The translations under genes and the position numbers were made by a program. Positions 42,125 through 51,186 of a DNA stretch of 64,000 nucleotides are shown in pieces (the first letter of the stretch is position 1; every line of letters starts with the position of its first letter). Origin of the DNA: Chryseobacterium cheonjiense (GTDB lineage Bacteria; Bacteroidota; Bacteroidia; Flavobacteriales; Weeksellaceae); assembly GCF_012927265.1 (NCBI RefSeq), contig NZ_JABBGF010000001.1:1176502-1240501 (forward strand). Direction: 5' to 3'. The notes under the pieces are model-generated. The model did no database searches. It had not been told where the DNA came from and saw only the letters and a program-made list of their open reading frames with translations.

Positions 42125-44359
42125 ATGAACTCATATTTACGATTTACCAACTTTTTAATGGTTTTAATTTTTACTTTTCTCCCTTTCTATATTGAAGCGA
42201 AAAGTATTGTTATTACCAAATACAATGTTGAGCAGGCAGAAAAACGATTGAAATATCTTGATGACAATAACGAAAAGGTAGACATGCTTTTAGCATTAGG
42301 AAATTTTTACTTTGAAAGAGACAAATATAATCTTGCACCTGTTACAAAGGCAATCCATTATTCTAATAAAGCATTTGCGCTCAGTAAAAAACTCAAATAC
42401 AAGAAAGGTATTGGAGCAACTTATTTATTGAGTTCTATGCTTGAGCAGCACGATAATCATCTGGTTAAGAGCTATTCTTACGCTGTTGCTGCGATAAATA
42501 ATCTCAAAAATATTAATGAATATAATCTCCTCGGAGAATCCTGGATAATGATCTGGTCCAGCAAAACTCTGATGGGATTAAAATACGATGACCGTATATT
42601 TTATCTCGACAAAGCAATCAGCTATTTTGAAAAGTCAGGAAATAAACATCGAATCGGAGACTGCTACAGGGAAAAAGGGGATATCTATCTTTTGTTGGGA
42701 AATGGAGTTGAATCTATTAAATGCTTAAAAAAGTCACTGTCCCTATATCAACAGACTAACTATAAAAATTTACAGTACCTATATGATCTGATGGGTGCAG
42801 CTTATATTTTTTTAGGAGATTATAAGGAAGGACTGAAATATTGTTTTCTGGCGCTCTATACCAACGAAACACTCGGTGATAGAAAAGAATTTAATGATGT
42901 GATTTACAATAGAATTGGAATGGCGTACGAAGAAATGACAGACTATACTAATGCTTTACTGTATTATCAGAAATCTTTGCAAATCGCTGAAAAATTTAAA
43001 AATACCGATGACATTAAAGCAATTGTGGGAAATATTTCGCGCACAATGCTAAAAACCGGTCATTACGACGATGCTTTAGCACTAATTACCACGATAAAAA
43101 AGAAATATAAGACTATTGGTAAGGGCAATTCTTTTAAATTAGATTGTATTACGATCAGGATTTTTTTACATAAGAAACAGTACGATAAAGCAATTCCTTA
43201 CCAGAAAAAATTATTGCACAATATTTCGTCCGTACATGATTATGATATTCTGGCTTTAATATATACCACTTTAGTTGATCTTAATTTAGCTCTGAAAAAC
43301 TATGAAAAGGCTGAATTTTACAACCAGCTTCAATATAATATCTGCAGAAAAATTAATAAGGACAGTTATTTTGCCGATTTTAATCTTTGGGAATATAAAA
43401 TAGATTCGGCAAGAGGAGATTTAAAGCCCGCATTGGAGCATTACAAGGAATATGTGAAATTCAGTAAGAGACATTTTGACGAAAAAAAAGCAAAGGAAAT
43501 CAGTAAGTTGAATGTACTTTATGAAACTGAAAAGAAGGACAGATACATCAGCGACCTAACCAGTAAGTCTACCTTACAGAATGCCAGCCTCGAAAAAGCG
43601 TCGTTGACCAGGAATATTATGTTGGGAGGTTTCATCGTTTTAATGGTTTTTGTATGTTTTCTTTACAGAGCATATCGTCTGAAGCAGAGAAATAACTTAA
43701 TGCTCAGTACACAGCAGGATCAAATTAAACAGACCAATATCTCATTAAATAATGCCATCACAGAAAAAGAATGGCTGTTGCGGGAAATCCATCACCGGGT
43801 AAAAAATAATTTGCATATGGTTGTTGGGTTATTAGCAAGTCAAAACGAATATCTGGAAGGTAAAGAAGCTATCGAAGCTAATTTGGAAAGCCAGAGAAGG
43901 GTAGAGGCGATGTCGATGATTCATAATAAACTGTATCAGTCTGAAAATCTTTCGATGATCGATATGCCATCCTATATATTGGATCTTACGTATTATTTAT
44001 CTGATTCTTTTGACGTAAGAAAACAGATCAGATTTGCTCTCAATATTGATAAAGTAGATTTTCCCTTATCACATTCTGTACCGATCGGTCTGATTTTAAA
44101 TGAAGCGGTGACCAATTCCATCAAATATGCCTTTCCAGGTAATAATGAAGGCGTCATTACCATAAATCTTAATAAAGAAAACGATAAATTTCATCTTACA
44201 GTTCGGGATAATGGAATGGGAATTCCTGAACCCATCGATATTGAAAATTCGAAATCTTTAGGTTTAAAGCTGATGAAAGGTTTGAGCGAAGATATTATGG
44301 CAGAATTTCACGTCAGTAACGAAGCAGGAACAAAAATCGAATTAATTTTTACAATTTAG
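42125..44359 (+). CDS. TPR-containing histidine kinase (HisKA_2 type)
   Basis: 744 residues. The N-terminal signal/membrane segment is followed by tetratricopeptide repeats up to ~470 (LMGAAYIFLGDYKEGLKYCFLAL, YNRIGMAYEEMTDYTNALLYYQKSL), then a membrane helix (MLGGFIVLMVFVCFLYRAYRL) and a coiled segment. The HisKA_2 box is EIHHRVKNNLHMVVGLL (His556/His557), followed by HATPase (IGLILNEAVTNSIKYAFPG, VRDNGMGIPE, SLGLKLMKGL). The TPRs probably sense a periplasmic signal. Its partner regulator is 4 nt downstream. Confidence 0.9.
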   Translation: MNSYLRFTNFLMVLIFTFLPFYIEAKSIVITKYNVEQAEKRLKYLDDNNEKVDMLLALGNFYFERDKYNLAPVTKAIHYSNKAFALSKKLKYKKGIGATYLLSSMLEQHDNHLVKSYSYAVAAINNLKNINEYNLLGESWIMIWSSKTLMGLKYDDRIFYLDKAISYFEKSGNKHRIGDCYREKGDIYLLLGNGVESIKCLKKSLSLYQQTNYKNLQYLYDLMGAAYIFLGDYKEGLKYCFLALYTNETLGDRKEFNDVIYNRIGMAYEEMTDYTNALLYYQKSLQIAEKFKNTDDIKAIVGNISRTMLKTGHYDDALALITTIKKKYKTIGKGNSFKLDCITIRIFLHKKQYDKAIPYQKKLLHNISSVHDYDILALIYTTLVDLNLALKNYEKAEFYNQLQYNICRKINKDSYFADFNLWEYKIDSARGDLKPALEHYKEYVKFSKRHFDEKKAKEISKLNVLYETEKKDRYISDLTSKSTLQNASLEKASLTRNIMLGGFIVLMVFVCFLYRAYRLKQRNNLMLSTQQDQIKQTNISLNNAITEKEWLLREIHHRVKNNLHMVVGLLASQNEYLEGKEAIEANLESQRRVEAMSMIHNKLYQSENLSMIDMPSYILDLTYYLSDSFDVRKQIRFALNIDKVDFPLSHSVPIGLILNEAVTNSIKYAFPGNNEGVITINLNKENDKFHLTVRDNGMGIPEPIDIENSKSLGLKLMKGLSEDIMAEFHVSNEAGTKIELIFTI

Positions 44360-44363
44360 AATC

Positions 44364-46295
44364 ATGAATACAAATACAAAAATCCTGATCGTAGAAGATA
44401 ATTTTGTGGAAGCTAATCACTTAAGATTGATGTTGAAAAACGCAGGATACACTGTTCAGGGAATTGCACGAAGTGTTAGCGATGCCAAAGAAAATATTGC
44501 CCAAGAGAAACCGGGGCTTGTATTATTAGACATTTTTTTGACAGGTAAAGACACAGGAATCGATTTAGGGAAATTTTTGAAGGAAGAAGATATAGGCTTC
44601 ATTTATTTATCAGCCAACTCAGGTCAGGATGTTTTGCGTGACGCCAAAGCAACACATCCTTATGGCTTTCTTGTAAAGCCATTTCGTGAACAGGATCTTT
44701 TGATAATGATGCAGATAGCAGGATATCATCAGAAGCATAGTATAGAATCTTCTATTAGAAAAGAACAATTATTTCAAAGACAACTCAAAGACTTAATTTC
44801 CAATTTCGGAACCTGGGATCAATATCTTAAGCAAATCTGTATGGCTTTACAGCCTTTAATTCCTTACGAACTGATGATTGCCAATTATGTATCCGACGAA
44901 ACTTCGAAGAATTTTTTTGTAGGCTTTCTGAGAACAGGTTTTAGTGAGTATCAAAAAATCACCTTGGAAAGTTTGCAGGAACTAATGAGTTTAAAACTTC
45001 ACGAACTGGAATTGATTCTGAAAAATTCGATGATGGAAGAGAGAATAATTCATCATAACGAATATGAATTCCAGAAGAAAAAAATGGAACCGACGCTTCA
45101 TAAAATCATTGGAAATCATCTTGGAATGAAATCCAATCTAACGCTTCCAATTCCTTTGTCTATATCGAAAAAGGGTAAATTTGTATTCTCATTTTATAGT
45201 AAGAATCCTGCTGTGTTTGATGAGAATCATCTGGGGATTTGCAAAAGACTGCAGGATAATTTGATTTATAATGTTGAAAATATTGTTGCAAGTCAAATCC
45301 AAGAAAGTCAAAAACCAATTACCTTAAAACCATTAGAAAATCAATTTGAAGGGATTATCGGAAAAAGTCCTGCTTTACTTAGCGTTTTTGATAATATAAG
45401 TCAGGTTGCACCAACAGATACTACTATTTTAATTACTGGTGAAAGCGGTACAGGAAAGGAGAAAATTGCTACTGCTATTCACAGTTTATCATCAAGAAAA
45501 AATCAGCCTTTCGTCAAAATAAGCTGTGCATCACTACCTGCCACTCTGATAGAGACAGAACTTTTCGGTCACGAAAAAGGTTCATTTACAGGAGCTCTGC
45601 ATCAGCATATCGGGAAATTCGAGCAGGCCAACAAGGGCACTTTATTTTTAGATGAGATAGGGGAGATTCCCTTGGATATTCAGGTCAAATTACTGAGGGT
45701 TCTTCAGGAAAAAGAAATCGAGCGTGTGGGAAGCATCAGATCCATTAAAGTAGACATCCGAATTATTGCCGCCACCAATCGTAATCTTGAGAAAGAAGTT
45801 GCTGAAGGAAGGTTTCGTCTCGATCTGTATTATAGGCTTTGTGTCTTTCCATTGCAGTTACCTGCTTTAAGAGAAAGAAAGGATGATATCGGAATTTTAG
45901 CACAACATTTCATTCGTAAATTCTGCGAAAAATTAAATAAAAACGAATTACATCTCTCTTCTGAATCGTTGAAAAGCCTACTCAGTTATCATTGGCCGGG
46001 AAATATCCGTGAACTGGAAAACCTGATTGAAAGAAGCGTCATTCTGACAAAAGGTGAGTATATAGATCTCATTCCATTACCAGTAAAAGCAAGTTCAGAC
46101 AACCTTCATGCTGATGAGGATTTTGGACAGCATAAAACGATAGAGGAAAATGAAAGAGCTCATATTCTCAATGTTTTAAATAAATGTGGTGGAAGAATAA
46201 GAGGTGAGGATGGTGCAGCCAAAATTCTTGGTGTTCCTCCGACTACACTTGCATCCAAGATTTTGAAGCTCGGCATCAAGCGAAATCACTTTTAA
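44364..46295 (+). CDS. NtrC-family sigma-54-dependent response regulator
   Basis: 643 residues. The receiver domain has VEDN at 10-13 and LLDIF with phosphoacceptor Asp56, then LVKPF. A linker/GAF-like segment is followed by an AAA+ domain with GESGTGKE (Walker A), GHEKGSFTGA (the GAFTGA sigma-54 contact loop, with Ser for Ala), LDEIGEIP (Walker B) and WPGNIRELENLIERS. The C-terminus is a Fis-type HTH (AKILGVPPTTLASKILKLGI). It should activate sigma-54 promoters, probably the divergent hydrolase operon. Confidence 0.93.
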   Translation: MNTNTKILIVEDNFVEANHLRLMLKNAGYTVQGIARSVSDAKENIAQEKPGLVLLDIFLTGKDTGIDLGKFLKEEDIGFIYLSANSGQDVLRDAKATHPYGFLVKPFREQDLLIMMQIAGYHQKHSIESSIRKEQLFQRQLKDLISNFGTWDQYLKQICMALQPLIPYELMIANYVSDETSKNFFVGFLRTGFSEYQKITLESLQELMSLKLHELELILKNSMMEERIIHHNEYEFQKKKMEPTLHKIIGNHLGMKSNLTLPIPLSISKKGKFVFSFYSKNPAVFDENHLGICKRLQDNLIYNVENIVASQIQESQKPITLKPLENQFEGIIGKSPALLSVFDNISQVAPTDTTILITGESGTGKEKIATAIHSLSSRKNQPFVKISCASLPATLIETELFGHEKGSFTGALHQHIGKFEQANKGTLFLDEIGEIPLDIQVKLLRVLQEKEIERVGSIRSIKVDIRIIAATNRNLEKEVAEGRFRLDLYYRLCVFPLQLPALRERKDDIGILAQHFIRKFCEKLNKNELHLSSESLKSLLSYHWPGNIRELENLIERSVILTKGEYIDLIPLPVKASSDNLHADEDFGQHKTIEENERAHILNVLNKCGGRIRGEDGAAKILGVPPTTLASKILKLGIKRNHF

Positions 46296-46358
46296 AACTT
46301 ATAATTTTTCTTGAAAAATTACATTTTGAAAAAATTAAAAAATCTTATCATACGTTAA

Positions 46359-46388
46359 TTGGAACGAGCGTTCCGTTATTTACCTTTG
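46359..46388 (+). promoter_or_regulatory. Promoter of the SDR gene with TetR operator between its boxes
   Basis: TTG at 46359-46361 and TACCTTTG at 46381-46388 are spaced exactly 19 bp, the Bacteroidetes -33/-7 arrangement. The palindrome GGAACGAGCGTTCC (46361-46374) lies within that spacer. The same core recurs before the tetR gene at 47201-47214, so it is the likely TetR operator. Confidence 0.7.
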
Positions 46389-46429
46389 CCTTATCAAAAT
46401 TTATTAATTAATCATTAAAACAATTCAAA

Positions 46430-47182
46430 ATGAAAAATTTAGAAAACAAGGTGGCTATTGTGACAGGAGGAAATAGCGGAATCGGATTTGCGGCAGCCGC
46501 GGAATTATCAGCAAAAGGTGCAAAAGTAATAATAACAGGAAGAAACAAAGAAGCCCTTCAAGAAGCGGAAAATGAACTCAGTGTAACAGGAATTCAGGCT
46601 GATCAGTCAGATCTGAATTCTATTGATGATCTTGTAAAGCAGGTCACGTCTCAGTTCGGGAAAGTTGACATTTTATTTTTAAATGCAGGTATTGCTGCTT
46701 TCGCACCTTTAGAGGCAGCTTCTGAACATCATTACGACAATATTATGAATGTAAATGTAAAAGGAACTTATTTTACACTTCAAAAACTATTACCAATATT
46801 AAATGACGGCGCCTCCATTATTTTTAATACTTCAGTAAATGCCCATTTGGCAATGCCCAATTCAAGTGTTTATGCTGCTAGTAAAGCCGCTGTTCTTTCT
46901 ATGAATAAAGTATTCGCAGCTGAATTGGCATCAAGAAAAATCAGAGTTAATGCTGTTTCGCCCGGACCAGTGGAAACGCCACTTTATGGAAAATTAGGAT
47001 TGGCAACAGAAGAAGTGGAAGGTTTAGGAGCAGTTCTTGGACAGAAAATTTTACTGAAACGTTTTGCGCAATCTTCCGAAATTGCAAAAACGGTTGGCTT
47101 TCTCGCTTCAGACGATTCATCCTTCATTACTGGAACGGAAATCATTGTTGATGGCGGTTTGACTGTCAATTCTGTTGTATAG
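46430..47182 (+). CDS. SDR-family oxidoreductase
   Basis: 250 residues, classical short-chain dehydrogenase: TGGNSGIGFAAAAEL (cofactor loop), FLNAGIAAF (NAG motif), active-site Ser and YAASKAA (Tyr-x-x-x-Lys), and SPGPVETPLYGKLG. FLASDDSSFITGTEIIVDGGLTVN is the standard C-terminus. The gene probably encodes an NAD(P)-linked reductase of unknown substrate. It lies 71 nt before the tetR gene, which has a matching operator and so likely represses it. Confidence 0.92.
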   Translation: MKNLENKVAIVTGGNSGIGFAAAAELSAKGAKVIITGRNKEALQEAENELSVTGIQADQSDLNSIDDLVKQVTSQFGKVDILFLNAGIAAFAPLEAASEHHYDNIMNVNVKGTYFTLQKLLPILNDGASIIFNTSVNAHLAMPNSSVYAASKAAVLSMNKVFAAELASRKIRVNAVSPGPVETPLYGKLGLATEEVEGLGAVLGQKILLKRFAQSSEIAKTVGFLASDDSSFITGTEIIVDGGLTVNSVV

Positions 47183-47198
47183 TTCTTTTGCTAAAATA

Positions 47199-47232
47199 AC
47201 GGAATGAATGTTCCGTTATTTTGTTATATTTG
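47199..47232 (+). promoter_or_regulatory. TetR operator and -7 box upstream of tetR
   Basis: AACGGAATGAATGTTCCGTT (47199-47218) is an inverted repeat with the same core as the one at 46361 (GGAAYGARYGTTCC). TATATTTG at 47225-47232 is the -7 box. The operator overlaps the -33 region, so autoregulation is likely. Confidence 0.65.
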
Positions 47233-47253
47233 TTATTCAATTAATTTGGCATT

Positions 47254-47835
47254 ATGGCACGAACAAAAGAATTTGATGAAGAACGAGCTCTAAATAAAGC
47301 GATAGAAATTTTCTGGCATAAGGGTTATAATGGCACTTCGGCTCAGGATCTTGTGACTCATCTGGGGTTAAGTCGATCGAGCCTTTATGATACGTTTGGA
47401 GATAAAAAAAAGTTATTTATAAAATCGTTAGATAAGTACCAGAAGCAGAATCAGGATGCCATTAGCGAGCTTTTCAACGCTTCAGAAAATATAAAAGATA
47501 CATTGCAAGCAATTTTTAAACAAGCTATTATAGAAAGTCTGGAAGATAGAATTACGAAAGGCTGCTTTATGGTCAATTCTTCTGTTGAATTGGCAATGCA
47601 CGATTCTGCAATTGCTAAAATAGTACAGGAAAATACAGATACAATGGTTAATGTATTTACAAATGCAATTCAGAAAGGTCAGGATTTAGGACAGATTTCC
47701 GATAGAACGGATGCAAAAGTTTTAGCTAGATTTATCTTTAACAATTATGCTGGAATCCGAGTTATGGCTAGAAGCGGAGAAATGGATAAACAGGTTTACG
47801 ATGACATTGTGAAAGCAATACTTTCTTTATTGTAG
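47254..47835 (+). CDS. TetR/AcrR family transcriptional regulator
   Basis: 193 residues. N-terminal HTH: FDEERALNKAIEIFWHKGYNGTSAQDLVTHLGLSRSSLYDTFGDKKKLFIKSLDKY, a canonical TetR_N domain. The ligand domain follows (GCFMVNSSVELAMHDSAIAKIVQENTDTM and RFIFNNYAGIRVMARSG), the TetR_C pattern of the AcrR-like group that controls quinone or aldehyde stress genes. It follows the SDR gene it probably represses. Confidence 0.92.
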   Translation: MARTKEFDEERALNKAIEIFWHKGYNGTSAQDLVTHLGLSRSSLYDTFGDKKKLFIKSLDKYQKQNQDAISELFNASENIKDTLQAIFKQAIIESLEDRITKGCFMVNSSVELAMHDSAIAKIVQENTDTMVNVFTNAIQKGQDLGQISDRTDAKVLARFIFNNYAGIRVMARSGEMDKQVYDDIVKAILSLL

Positions 47836-47852
47836 AAAATATACCATCATAA

Positions 47853-48036
47853 TATGACAGGAACAAGACATTAGGAGGAGACAATCCGTCACAATTTTAT
47901 AACAGTGTTATGCCTGTAGTAGGTTTTTCTAATCAATTGGATGTTGATAAGCCATTTAATGAGGGACCCATATTACGGAGAACATACTTTATCAGGGACT
48001 TATATTTATGGAGGATTTTTTAGAAAATATAAATAA
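47853..48036 (+). pseudogene. C-terminal gene remnant with frameshift
   Basis: Coding-like sense appears without a start: LGGDNPSQFYNSVMPVVGFS, then FNEGP in one frame. At about 47967-47970 (CCCA) the frame shifts by one and reads YYGEHTLSGTYIYGGFFRKYK to TAA at 48034. The composite is a plausible C-terminus of a longer lost gene. It ends 3 nt before the lipoprotein gene at 48040. Parent family not recognised. Confidence 0.45.
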
Positions 48037-48039
48037 ATC

Positions 48040-48381
48040 ATGAAAAACATCGTAGTGTTAGTGTTCGCTTCTTTTTTAGCATCATGTGCAAAGAAAATAG
48101 AACAAAAAGTTTTTACATATGGAAATATTATTGTTAAGACTTATACCATCGAAAGAGGAGATGTACAAAGTGCAAATCCCGATAAAAGCTATGTCGAAGT
48201 CAGGAGAGGCTTACAAGCAGAAATACCATTAGTATATGATTCATATGGCATCAACAGTGTCTCAATAAAATTTAAAAACAAAACAATTCTTGTTAAAGGA
48301 AATGATGAACAGACGATTGATCTAATTAAAAATGCTCATATAAAAAAAGCAGATGTTTTCGGATATAGAATCGTAAAATAA
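48040..48381 (+). CDS. Small lipoprotein of unknown function
   Basis: 113 residues; lipoprotein signal (MKNIVVLVFASFLASCAKK) with LASC lipobox and Lys+2. The mature part is a small beta-rich domain (EQKVFTYGNIIVKTYTIERGDVQS, then NKTILVKGNDEQTI). No family recognised. It lies directly behind a gene remnant and before RHS debris, so it may be an orphan from a toxin-immunity locus. Confidence 0.6.
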   Translation: MKNIVVLVFASFLASCAKKIEQKVFTYGNIIVKTYTIERGDVQSANPDKSYVEVRRGLQAEIPLVYDSYGINSVSIKFKNKTILVKGNDEQTIDLIKNAHIKKADVFGYRIVK

Positions 48382-48518
48382 AAACTACCGAAATACAAAT
48401 TCGCTTCACAAAAGATTCTGTTAAGCGAATATTCGTCATTAAAATAACATTTATATCAGGCAGATGATACCAAACTGGCTAGGTCTACAACAAATCCTTT
48501 TTTTATAGGCAGCAGACA

Positions 48519-48864
48519 GTCGATTACCTGGATGGTTCACAGTATGACACCCTGGTAGATCATTGTATAGGCTGTCCTGTGCAGGCGGTAGATTAAAGTT
48601 TGTGCCGACTTCGGAAGGGTATTTGATTTTTAGAAAAATATGTGTATTTACAATTATACGGATCATCTGGGGATTGTCCGTCTGAACTATGCAGATGCTA
48701 ATCATGATGGCGGTATACTGCTACGAGGCATGAATGTAAAGCATTGTGAAGATCTGTGAGACGGTAATTTGACTTGTTATGATGTCTGGATGCCGAGGGA
48801 AGTTGTAGAGGTGAATAACTACTATGCCGATCCCCAGATTGTATTGTTGCCTAAAAAATCATAG
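48519..48864 (+). pseudogene. Decayed RHS core fragment
   Basis: In shifting frames the RHS core reads VDYLDGSQYDTL, then KFVPTSEGYLIF, then CIYNYTDHLGIVRLNYADAN, NVKHCEDL-stop-DGNLTCYDVW and EVVEVNNYYADPQI, ending KKS. This is the YDHLGNxRxSYAD...VxxNNYYPFG core of Chryseobacterium RHS proteins with stops and frameshifts. No intact start or tail is left. Confidence 0.75.
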
Positions 48865-49147
48865 AGGGCCAAGAGCTTCGGTGTAGAGTTTCCTCTTGTA
48901 TTGAGGCTCAGGTCAATAATCCGACTTTAAGCTGTTTTATGGCCTTCAACATACTTTCATATGCGGTTGAATAATCTTTTAAAACAACTTTACATTATTC
49001 TCATCAGAATGAATTGTGCTTCTGGTATTCAATAATTAATTAAACTAAAATTTTCTCAATTATTTGATTTTCGTAATCAATTGTTTCGATTTAATTACAA
49101 CAGATTTCGATAGTCAATCTAATTTTGTATCATAATAAAATCAAGGT

Positions 49148-49984
49148 ATGGAAACAGAAAAAGTATGGTTCGTAACGGGAGCATCCAGAGGAATGGGGCT
49201 TTCATTAGTCAAAAAACTTCTCGAAGACGGTTACAAGGTTGCTGCAACCAGCAGAAAATCCCGGAGTTTAGCTGAGGCGCTCGGAGATTTTGACAAACAG
49301 CAGTTTTTACCGTTGGAAGTAGATCTGACAAACGGCAAATCTATTAGCAAAGCATTTGAAAAGACTGTTGGCCACTTCGGGAGAATAGACGTTTTGGTCA
49401 ATAATGCAGGCTATGGTATCGGTGGGGCCGTGGAAGAATTAAACCAAGAAGAGATCAAGGACAGTTTTGACATTAACGTGATGGCTGTGATTAAGACGAT
49501 GCAGTCGGTCATGCCATATTTTAGAGAACAAAAATCGGGAAACATCATCAATATTTCATCAATTGCAGGATTTGCCCCGGGAATCGGATGGGCTATGTAC
49601 GCCGCAACAAAATATGCGGTAATGGGACTGTCCGAGGTCATGGCAGAAGATGTGAAAGAGTTAGGTGTTAAAGTAACGGTGGTGGCGCCGGGTGCTTTCC
49701 GCACCGAGTTTCTGGAAGAAAGCTCCCTTGTATTTGCTGAAAATAAAATTGACGGCTACGATGCGATCAGGGCTTCACACGAAAAATACGCTGTAATGAA
49801 CGGCGCGCAGGCCGGAGATCCCGACAAGCTGGCCCAAGTTTTAATCAATCTTGTACAGAATCCCAATCCGCCCGTACGCCTGTATTTGGGAAGTGATGCT
49901 TACCATCGTGCACAGGACAAGATAAAGTTGCTATCAGAGGAACTGGAAAGTAATAAGGACATTTCTTCTTCTACCGATTTTTAA
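49148..49984 (+). CDS. SDR-family oxidoreductase
   Basis: 278 residues: VTGASRGMGLSLVKKLLEDGYKVAATSRK (nucleotide loop), DVLVNNAGYGIGGAVEE (NNAG), NIINISSIAGFAPGIGWAMYAATKYAVMGLSE (Ser, Tyr-x3-Lys) and VVAPGAFRTEFLEE. It is a classical SDR of the type found beside AraC regulators. A -7 box (TAATTTTG, ~49123-49130) lies close upstream. The AraC-type gene follows after a terminator and may control it. Confidence 0.92.
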   Translation: METEKVWFVTGASRGMGLSLVKKLLEDGYKVAATSRKSRSLAEALGDFDKQQFLPLEVDLTNGKSISKAFEKTVGHFGRIDVLVNNAGYGIGGAVEELNQEEIKDSFDINVMAVIKTMQSVMPYFREQKSGNIINISSIAGFAPGIGWAMYAATKYAVMGLSEVMAEDVKELGVKVTVVAPGAFRTEFLEESSLVFAENKIDGYDAIRASHEKYAVMNGAQAGDPDKLAQVLINLVQNPNPPVRLYLGSDAYHRAQDKIKLLSEELESNKDISSSTDF

Positions 49985-50002
49985 ATGATCATCTGAATTA
50001 AT

Positions 50003-50030
50003 AACGCTGCCATTTTAAAGTGGCAGTGTT
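50003..50030 (+). terminator. Rho-independent terminator after the SDR gene
   Basis: AACGCTGCCA / TGGCAGTGTT stem (one G-U) around TTTTAAAG with a T-run, 19 nt after the SDR stop and 31 nt before the AraC ATG. Confidence 0.88.
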
Positions 50031-50060
50031 TTTTTTGTTTGATTTTCGTATATTTAGTCA

Positions 50061-50963
50061 ATGGAAAAAATGCAGTCACTGGAAGAATTTTACCGGTCGA
50101 AATTTAATCGGGTTCCTGAAAATATACGTAATGGGGTGGGGCACTTTAATGTCTTTGCCATCGATGAGTACATCGGTAACAATGCTAAGCCGGTGGTTTA
50201 TAGCCGGAAAGATTATTTTAAGATAACCCTGATCATCGGTCGAAACCGGATTCATTATGCTGACAAGGTCATTGATATCCAAAAGCAGGCGCTCTTTTTT
50301 ACCAATCCGCACATCCCTTACAAGTTTGAATGGCTTGATGATCATAAGGCGGGATTCTTTTGCGTGTTTACGCCGGCTTTTTTCCATCATTTCGGAAATC
50401 TGAACGACTATGAAGTTTTTAAACCCGACGTCATACCTGTTTTTGAACTTACAGATGAGCAGCTGGAAGATGTAAAGCAGGTTTACAGGAAAATGCAGAC
50501 TGAGTTGGTTTCAGATTATGCTCATAAATATGATCTGTTGAGAAACCGGGTATTTGATCTGCTACACTATACCCTTAAGATGAAACCGGCTTCAAAAGCT
50601 GAAAAGCAGCAGGCTAATGCGTCTCAGAGGATCACTCATCTGTTCTTGGAACTGTTAGAGCGTCAGTTTCCGATTGAAGATGCAAGGCAGCGGATCCAGT
50701 TTCGTTCACCTTCTGAATTCGCGGGGCAGCTCTCTGTCCATGTTAATCATCTCAATCGCGCCGTTAAAGAAATTACTGAAAAAACGACTTCGGAGATTAT
50801 TGCGGAACGTTTATTACAGGAGGCAAAGATCTTATTAAGACATACCGAATGGAATGTTTCCGAAATTGCCTATTCACTAGGGTTCAAAGAGGCTACGCAT
50901 TTTAATAATTTTTTCAGAAAGAATATGCAGATGACACCGATGCGGTTCCGGGAAATGCAGTGA
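50061..50963 (+). CDS. AraC-family transcriptional regulator
   Basis: 300 residues: N-terminal cupin-like sensor (YADKVIDIQKQALFFTNPHIPYKFEWLDDHKAGFFCVFTPAFFHHF) and C-terminal AraC double HTH (LSVHVNHLNRAVKEITEKTTSEIIAERLLQEAKILLRHTEWNVSEIAYSLGFKEATHFNNFFRKNMQMTPMRFRE). It starts at 50061 just downstream of a terminator and is probably the regulator of the upstream SDR gene. Confidence 0.92.
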   Translation: MEKMQSLEEFYRSKFNRVPENIRNGVGHFNVFAIDEYIGNNAKPVVYSRKDYFKITLIIGRNRIHYADKVIDIQKQALFFTNPHIPYKFEWLDDHKAGFFCVFTPAFFHHFGNLNDYEVFKPDVIPVFELTDEQLEDVKQVYRKMQTELVSDYAHKYDLLRNRVFDLLHYTLKMKPASKAEKQQANASQRITHLFLELLERQFPIEDARQRIQFRSPSEFAGQLSVHVNHLNRAVKEITEKTTSEIIAERLLQEAKILLRHTEWNVSEIAYSLGFKEATHFNNFFRKNMQMTPMRFREMQ

Positions 50964-51186
50964 TTACTTCGATCGTGAATTGTTAAATAGCTTATTGATT
51001 TTGTAGTCTGTGCTTCTGATTCGTGTCAATGATCTCACCGTAAGCCCAGCTACTCTAGATAGTATTACATTATCCATCGCATGATGCATAAATTTAGAAC
51101 AGAATAAGACTACATATGTAATATTTTTAGACATATATACGCACAGTCGGACAATTGTGTAATTTTTAGAATTTTTTTCTCGTTTC

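Noticed and set aside
48451-48705. 84-residue minus-strand ORF
   Set aside because: It is the antisense of the decayed RHS core, which explains the sequence better.
49123-49134. TTTTGTATCAT near the SDR gene as a second site for the S24 repressor
   Set aside because: Only a half-site; it overlaps a -7 box, whose consensus produces most of the likeness.
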